A DNA stretch of 64,000 nucleotides from NCBI RefSeq assembly GCF_023218935.1, contig NZ_JAJIAL010000001.1; one strand, written 5' to 3'. Positions 59,997 to 64,000 of this stretch are shown here, piece by piece (the stretch's first letter is position 1; each line of letters starts with the position of its first letter). This DNA is from Fructobacillus cardui. Its GTDB lineage: Bacteria > Bacillota > Bacilli > Lactobacillales > Lactobacillaceae. Under the pieces are notes generated by a model, which saw only the letters and a program-made list of their open reading frames with translations, did no database searches and had not been told where the DNA came from. Position numbers and translations under genes: made by a program.

Positions 59997-61535
59997 TTAC
60001 TTCATGTGCTTACGCTGGAAGTCGGCAATGTTATCATATTCAGTTTGCAATTGGCGTGACAAGCGAATAAAGATTGGTGCCAATTCCCGGTACGCTTCGA
60101 AGTTTTCTGGATCTGGTTGGTAAGTGTTTGACTTACCAACATACTTTGAGATTTCATACAAATCATCAATTTGACCCAAGGCCTTTTGAGCAACAACAAC
60201 AGCTGCCAACGCCCCTGATTCAAAGGCTTGTGGCACTGTTACAGGTTGTTCAAAGATATCAGCAAACATTTGTCGCCACAAAGGTGAGCGAGCAAAACCA
60301 CCAGTTGCTTGGATGGACTTCAATGAACCAACAACTTCTTCCAAGGCCAAGGAAACCATATAGACGTTAAAGGTAATTCCTTCCAGAACGGCACGAATCA
60401 TGTTTGCACGAGTATGTGAATGGTTCAAACCGAAAAATGAGCCACGAGCGTTTGCATCCCAAATTGGTGCTCGTTCACCACCCAAATATGGATGGAAGAG
60501 CAGGCCATCTGAACCAGCAGGAATCTTCGATGCCACTTCAGTCATCAAGTCATAAGCATCTTGCCCAAGCAATGCAGCCGTTGACTTCTCGGCATCAAAG
60601 AGGTTGTCGCGGGCCCAACGGAAGACATCGCCACCGTTGTTCACTGGTCCACCAACAACCCAGTGATCCTTGTCCAAAGCATAAGTAAATGTCCGGCCCT
60701 TTGGATCGATAACAGGCTTGTCAGAAACGACACGGATGGCACCAGAAGTTCCAATCGTAATCGCTGCGACACCAGGTTGAACGGCATCAACACCAAGGTT
60801 TGACAATGGGCCGTCACCAGCACCATAAACAAATGGTGTATCAGCAGGCAAACCAAGAACCGTTGCGTAGTCGCTCTTCATCTTGGTTTCATATTCATAT
60901 GGTGAGACAGGTTCAGGCAACTGGTCCTTTGACAAACCAGTGACTGACAAAGCTTGTTCATCCCAATCCAAGTTAAAGATGTTGAACAAACCAGTTCCTG
61001 AGGCAATTGAAATATCCATCTTGTTTGCACCGAACAAACGGAAGAACAAATATTCCTTAATTCCCAAGTAATGAGCAGCGTTGTTGTAAATATCTGGCTG
61101 GTCATTCTTCAACCAAAGCAACTTTGACAAAGGTGCCATTGGATGAATTGGCGTTCCGGTCTTTTGGTAGATTTCCATCCCCTGACCAGATTCCTTCAAT
61201 TCATCAGCATACTTAACCGCACGAGTGTCGGCCCAAGTAATCACACGTGTCAGTGGCTTCCAATCCTTATCAAAAGCAATCAATGAGTGCATTGCTGATG
61301 AGAAAGAAACAGCTACAACCTTGTTTCCTTCGCTCAATTTGGCCTTACGAACGACGGCAGCTAAAGCATTGGTGAAGGCAACAAAGATTTCATCTAAGTC
61401 TTCTTCCGCCATATCTGTTTGGTCCCGGTATAAAGGATAACCAACGTTCGATTGGGCCACCACTTGGTTTTGATCATCGAACAAAACGGCCTTGGTCGAG
61501 GTCGTTCCTAAGTCGATACCAATCATATAATCCAT
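59997..61535 (-). CDS. gntK: Gluconokinase, FGGY family
   Basis: Phosphorylates gluconate to 6-phosphogluconate. The 512-residue FGGY-family kinase begins MIGIDLGTTSTKAVLFDDQN (nucleotide-binding DLGTTSTK), with AVSFSSAMHSLIAFD, GTGLFNIFNLDWD and IGTSGAIRV (the second ATP loop), then LFHPYLGGERAPIWD, which is the family's substrate-contact segment, and the signature-like ATGGFARSPLWRQMFAD. The ATG at 61535 was chosen by its GGAG site. A terminator-like hairpin ends 23 bases before the start. The gene is between gnd and gntP. Confidence 0.93.
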   Translation of the reverse strand: MDYMIGIDLGTTSTKAVLFDDQNQVVAQSNVGYPLYRDQTDMAEEDLDEIFVAFTNALAAVVRKAKLSEGNKVVAVSFSSAMHSLIAFDKDWKPLTRVITWADTRAVKYADELKESGQGMEIYQKTGTPIHPMAPLSKLLWLKNDQPDIYNNAAHYLGIKEYLFFRLFGANKMDISIASGTGLFNIFNLDWDEQALSVTGLSKDQLPEPVSPYEYETKMKSDYATVLGLPADTPFVYGAGDGPLSNLGVDAVQPGVAAITIGTSGAIRVVSDKPVIDPKGRTFTYALDKDHWVVGGPVNNGGDVFRWARDNLFDAEKSTAALLGQDAYDLMTEVASKIPAGSDGLLFHPYLGGERAPIWDANARGSFFGLNHSHTRANMIRAVLEGITFNVYMVSLALEEVVGSLKSIQATGGFARSPLWRQMFADIFEQPVTVPQAFESGALAAVVVAQKALGQIDDLYEISKYVGKSNTYQPDPENFEAYRELAPIFIRLSRQLQTEYDNIADFQRKHMK

Positions 61536-61557
61536 GATTATTTCTCCATCACAATTC

Positions 61558-61587
61558 CAGAAAAAAGGCCACACGGCCTTTTTTCTG
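61558..61587 (-). terminator. Terminator hairpin immediately upstream of gntK
   Basis: CAGAAAAAAGGCC (61558-61570) and GGCCTTTTTTCTG (61575-61587) form a perfect 13-pair stem with an ACAC loop and a T-run within the 3' arm on either strand. The distance from its end to the gntK ATG is only 22 bases. Confidence 0.85.
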
Positions 61588-61642
61588 ATAAATTAGCTTA
61601 ATCTAGAATAGCAAAACGCTTGATAGAATAGGCTTTTCAAAG

Positions 61643-61668
61643 AAAAAGCCCCCAAGTAACGGGAGCAA
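61643..61668 (-). terminator. Weak terminator after gnd
   Basis: On the minus strand GCTCCC and GGGGGC pair around GTTACTT and are followed by TTTTTC. It lies 20 bases after the gnd stop. Confidence 0.6.
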
Positions 61669-61688
61669 GTTTCAAAACAAATCTTAAA

Positions 61689-62597
61689 TTACTTAGCAGC
61701 GTCCATTGCGTGTCCACCAAAGCCGTTACGCAATGCTGAAACAACCTTTCCAGTGAACGTGTCTTCTTGCAATGAGCGGTAACGCATTGCAAGTGACAAG
61801 TAGATAACTGGGGCTGGAACTTCCAAGTCAAGTGATTCTTCAACTGTCCACTTTCCTTCACCAGATGAGTGCATCCGTCCAGAAATCTTTGACAACTTTG
61901 GATCCTTGGCAAATTGTTCTTCGGCCAATTCCATCAACCATGAACGAACAACTGAACCGTGGTTCCACAACTTTGCGACTGCTTCGTAGTCGTAATCGAA
62001 TTGTGAAGCTTCCAATACTTCGAAACCTTCGGCGATGGCTTGCATCATACCGTATTCGATTCCATTGTGAACCATCTTCAAGTAGTGACCTGATCCCAAA
62101 CGACCAGTGTACAAGTAACCATCTTCCAAAGCGATTGAAGCAAACAATGGTTCGATTGTCTTCCATGCTTCGGCGTCATCGCCACCAATCATGAAGTTTC
62201 CACCATTACGAGCACCTGACATTCCACCAGAAGTACCAGCATCGAAGAACTTCAAACCAGCTGCAGTGGTGCGCTTGTTTTGTTCCAAGTTGTCCTTGTA
62301 GTTTGAGTTTCCACCATCAATGATGATGTCGCCCTTATCCATCTTTTCAATCAAAGTATCGATTGTTGAGTTTGTTGGAACACCGGCTGGTACCATTACC
62401 CAAACAACCTTTGGTGATGGCAACTTAGCCAACATGTCATCGATTGTGCTTGCGCCTTCAACCTTGTCTGAGTAAGCATCTGCTTCTGCAACAAAATCCT
62501 TGTTCAAGTCGAATGCAACAACTTCGTGACCATTGTCAACGGCGTTCTTAACCAAGTTAAGACCCATCTTACCAAGGCCGATCATGGCAAACTTCAT
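61689..62597 (-). CDS. gnd: 6-phosphogluconate dehydrogenase, decarboxylating, short form
   Basis: Oxidises and decarboxylates 6-phosphogluconate to ribulose-5-phosphate. The 302-residue protein is the short type, about 300 residues against about 470 for the common enzyme, often NAD-preferring. It has the Rossmann start MIGLGKMGLNLVKNAVDNGH (core GLGKMGLNL), FDLNKD (Asp after beta-2, which favours NAD), substrate loop DGGNSNYKD, GTSGGMSGARNG, LGSGHYLKMVHNGIEYGMMQ (active-site K..HNGIEY) and C-terminal region ALRNGFGGHAMD. In heterofermenters this is a central step, not only gluconate catabolism. It is divergent from the RpiR gene. Confidence 0.95.
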   Translation of the reverse strand: MKFAMIGLGKMGLNLVKNAVDNGHEVVAFDLNKDFVAEADAYSDKVEGASTIDDMLAKLPSPKVVWVMVPAGVPTNSTIDTLIEKMDKGDIIIDGGNSNYKDNLEQNKRTTAAGLKFFDAGTSGGMSGARNGGNFMIGGDDAEAWKTIEPLFASIALEDGYLYTGRLGSGHYLKMVHNGIEYGMMQAIAEGFEVLEASQFDYDYEAVAKLWNHGSVVRSWLMELAEEQFAKDPKLSKISGRMHSSGEGKWTVEESLDLEVPAPVIYLSLAMRYRSLQEDTFTGKVVSALRNGFGGHAMDAAK

Positions 62598-62642
62598 GTG
62601 TATTACCTCTTTTTTGAATTCTTCTATTAAACTACAAGTTCT

Positions 62643-62671
62643 ATTATATGAAAATTATTTACATGATGCAA
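62643..62671 (-). promoter_or_regulatory. gnd promoter
   Basis: On the minus strand TTGCAT (62666-62671), 17 bases, TATAAT (62643-62648). Confidence 0.82.
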
Positions 62672-62676
62672 GTGAT

Positions 62677-62707
62677 AATTGAAAATGAATTTCAATTTCG
62701 GTATAGT
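62677..62707 (+). promoter_or_regulatory. rpiR-type regulator promoter with overlapping palindrome
   Basis: TTGAAA (62679-62684), 17 bases, TATAGT (62702-62707) gives the promoter. AATTGAAA (62677-62684) and TTTCAATT (62690-62697) are perfect inverted halves five bases apart, covering this -35 and lying six bases from the gnd -35. This fits an RpiR-family operator controlling both genes. Confidence 0.65.
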
Positions 62708-62748
62708 ATTTATATTCTTAAGTTCTTCAATAATAAAGAGAGACAACT

Positions 62749-63600
62749 ATGTCAAATTCAATTTTTGCTAAACTCGGACAAAATCCGGCCGGTTATAATC
62801 AGACCGAAAGTAAACTGATTACTTATATTAAGGCCAAACCCGCCGAAGCCGCAACCGGCACCATCCGTGAAATGGCTGAAGAAACTGGCGTATCGACCGC
62901 TTCCATCTCACGTTTTGTTAAAAAAATCGGTTTCGCCTCCTATCGCGACTTTTCGGTGGCCCTCGCCTCTTATAATCAACGAAAGCCGCCCGTTGACTTG
63001 TTTGGTGAAATTGAGGATGCTGATGACACCGCCGCCATTACAAAAAAAGTTTTTGCCGGTGCCCAAAACGCCCTTTCAATGACCATCGATAACCTATCCG
63101 CCGAAAAATTAGACCAAGCGGTGAAATGGCTGACTTCGGCGAAGCGAGTTGGATTCTTTGGAATTGGTGGTTCTTCGATTGCCGCCTTTGATGCCTACCA
63201 TAAATTCTTACGTACCCCAATCGATGTCATTTCTCATCCCGATTACGATATCCAATTGATGCAAGCCGTCAAGTTAACGCCGCAAGACACCGCCGTCGTG
63301 ATTTCCCACTCCGGTCGCAACGAAGATACCCTCTTTGTTGCCCAAAAGTTAAAGGACAACCAAGTTCCCTTTATCGCGATTACTTCCTTCGCCGATTCTC
63401 CTTTGGCCAAGATGGCTGATTTAGTCTTCTTGTCCTTAGCTGAAGAAATTAACTTCCGGTCAGAATCGATGTCTTCTTTGGTCGCCCAGTTAACCATTAT
63501 CGACACGCTCTTCACCCTTGCAGGCTCAAAGCTCCCAACACAAACGCAACACGTCGTCGATACCATGCGCGATGTGATTGAGAGCACCCGCCTCCATTAA
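62749..63600 (+). CDS. MurR/RpiR family transcriptional regulator
   Basis: The 283-residue sugar-phosphate-responsive regulator has an N-terminal HTH_6 domain (LITYIKAKPAEAATGTIREMAEETGVSTASISRFVKKIGF, seen as EMAEETGVSTASISRFVKKI) and a C-terminal SIS domain (about residues 115-250). The SIS parts are KRVGFFGIGGSSIAA, VVISHSGRNEDTLFVAQ and FIAITSFADSPLAKMADLV. Position divergent from gnd suggests that it senses 6-phosphogluconate or a related phosphosugar and controls the gluconate genes, which is inference. The start has an AGAGAG-type site. Confidence 0.9.
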   Translation: MSNSIFAKLGQNPAGYNQTESKLITYIKAKPAEAATGTIREMAEETGVSTASISRFVKKIGFASYRDFSVALASYNQRKPPVDLFGEIEDADDTAAITKKVFAGAQNALSMTIDNLSAEKLDQAVKWLTSAKRVGFFGIGGSSIAAFDAYHKFLRTPIDVISHPDYDIQLMQAVKLTPQDTAVVISHSGRNEDTLFVAQKLKDNQVPFIAITSFADSPLAKMADLVFLSLAEEINFRSESMSSLVAQLTIIDTLFTLAGSKLPTQTQHVVDTMRDVIESTRLH

Positions 63601-63644
63601 CCACTATTTCGGACCTTTGCTTAAAAATCAGCATTAGTCAACAA

Positions 63645-63676
63645 AAAAACGCACTGTTAATCAACAGTGCGTTTTT
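63645..63676. terminator. Bidirectional terminator
   Basis: AAAACGCACTGTT / AACAGTGCGTTTT perfect stem with an AATC loop between converging genes. Confidence 0.92.
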
Positions 63677-63681
63677 ACGTG

Positions 63682-64000
63682 CTATTCTTGTTCTTCTTTT
63701 TCAACCATGGCAATTGCCTGGTTCATCAACATATCGATGGCCACAAAGTTTTCTCCACCTTCTGGTACGATAATGTCTGCATAACGCTTTGTGGGTTCAA
63801 CGAATTGATTGTGCATTGGCTTAACGGTTGCCAAGTATTGCTCAATCACTCCTTCAACCGTCCGGCCACGCTCATGCGTGTCGCGTTGGAGACGACGGAT
63901 AAAGCGAATATCATCGTCCGTGTCAACAAACACCTTCAAATCAAGCAAGTGGCGAACACGCGCATCGTTGAAAAGCAAAACCCCATCAACAATAATCACA
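63682..64000 (-). CDS. udk: Uridine kinase, C-terminal part (cut by right window edge)
   Basis: Phosphorylates uridine and cytidine for salvage. Only the C-terminal ~105 residues are inside the window; the frame is open at the edge and the P-loop lies outside. The visible part has IIVDGVLLF (family IIVEGILVF), LKVFVDTDDDIRFIRRLQRD, ERGRTVEGVIEQYLATVKPMH and FVEPTKRYADIIVPEGGENFVAID (core EPTKRYADIIVPEGG), typical of Udk. Confidence 0.9.
   Translation of the reverse strand, partial: VIIVDGVLLFNDARVRHLLDLKVFVDTDDDIRFIRRLQRDTHERGRTVEGVIEQYLATVKPMHNQFVEPTKRYADIIVPEGGENFVAIDMLMNQAIAMVEKEEQE

Noticed and set aside
61536..61574. Longer N-terminus for GntK
   Set aside because: It would translate the terminator hairpin, and the GGAG site supports 61535.
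1..64000. Prophage, insertion sequence, integrative element or defence island
   Set aside because: No transposase, integrase, toxin-antitoxin pair, restriction-modification or phage structural gene was seen. The window is conserved housekeeping chromosome.

Overview
The window comes from a low-GC Gram-positive lactic acid bacterium. The best fit is the Leuconostoc/Fructobacillus/Convivina/Weissella branch of the Lactobacillaceae. The evidence is Lactobacillales-type gene clusters, an archaeal-type PEP carboxylase (typical of Leuconostoc and Oenococcus), a short 6-phosphogluconate dehydrogenase in a gluconate locus, and TTGNNN-17-TATAAT promoters with GGAGG ribosome sites. Genus is inferred. 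Nearly all of the window is housekeeping chromosome. I see no prophage, insertion sequence, CRISPR array, tRNA or rRNA. Most genes are on the minus strand.

Layout: 1-1927 holds comEC and comEA, both broken. 2037-5829 is a minus operon (M42 aminopeptidase, ftsW, ylbG, rsmD, coaD). 6007-7328 is a broken surface protein. 7603-9694 has a DUF308 membrane protein and an NCS2 purine permease with tandem PurBoxes. 9762-14669 is xseA-xseB-ispA-tlyA-recN, preceded by an unassigned structured RNA. 15047-18081 has small unknown genes, a leaderless gene, a disulfide oxidoreductase and a Met/Ser-rich YdhK protein. 18205-26414 contains glmU, purR, a metal ABC transporter, veg, rsmA, rnmV, tatD, nusB, asp23 and efp. 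26780-31479 carries rpoY-rnjA, ppc and a divergent DAGK-like protein behind an attenuator-like hairpin.

31577-41626 contains metK under a SAM-I-type riboswitch, a membrane protein, camS-ligA-pcrA, a solitary HerA-like ATPase and a GH73 glucosaminidase. 41789-49469 is the pyrimidine operon pyrB-pyrC-carA-carB-pyrD, with a PyrR-type attenuator leader. 49631-53479 is alaS (T-box), ireB, ruvX and DUF1292. 53757-58420 has an isoleucine 2-epimerase-like aminotransferase and two APC permeases. 58565-63600 is the gluconate locus gntK-gntP, gnd and a divergent RpiR regulator. The right edge cuts a uridine kinase gene.

Purine control (PurR and PurBoxes), pyrimidine control (PyrR leader), SAM sensing and tRNA-Ala sensing are all visible as cis elements. 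The most unusual window-wide signal is a short word, AAATCAG/CTGATTT. By hand count it occurs about 110 times on both strands, in genes and in gaps, roughly ten times more often than base composition predicts. It is nearly absent from the gluconate locus. All counts and structures were made by eye and need computation.
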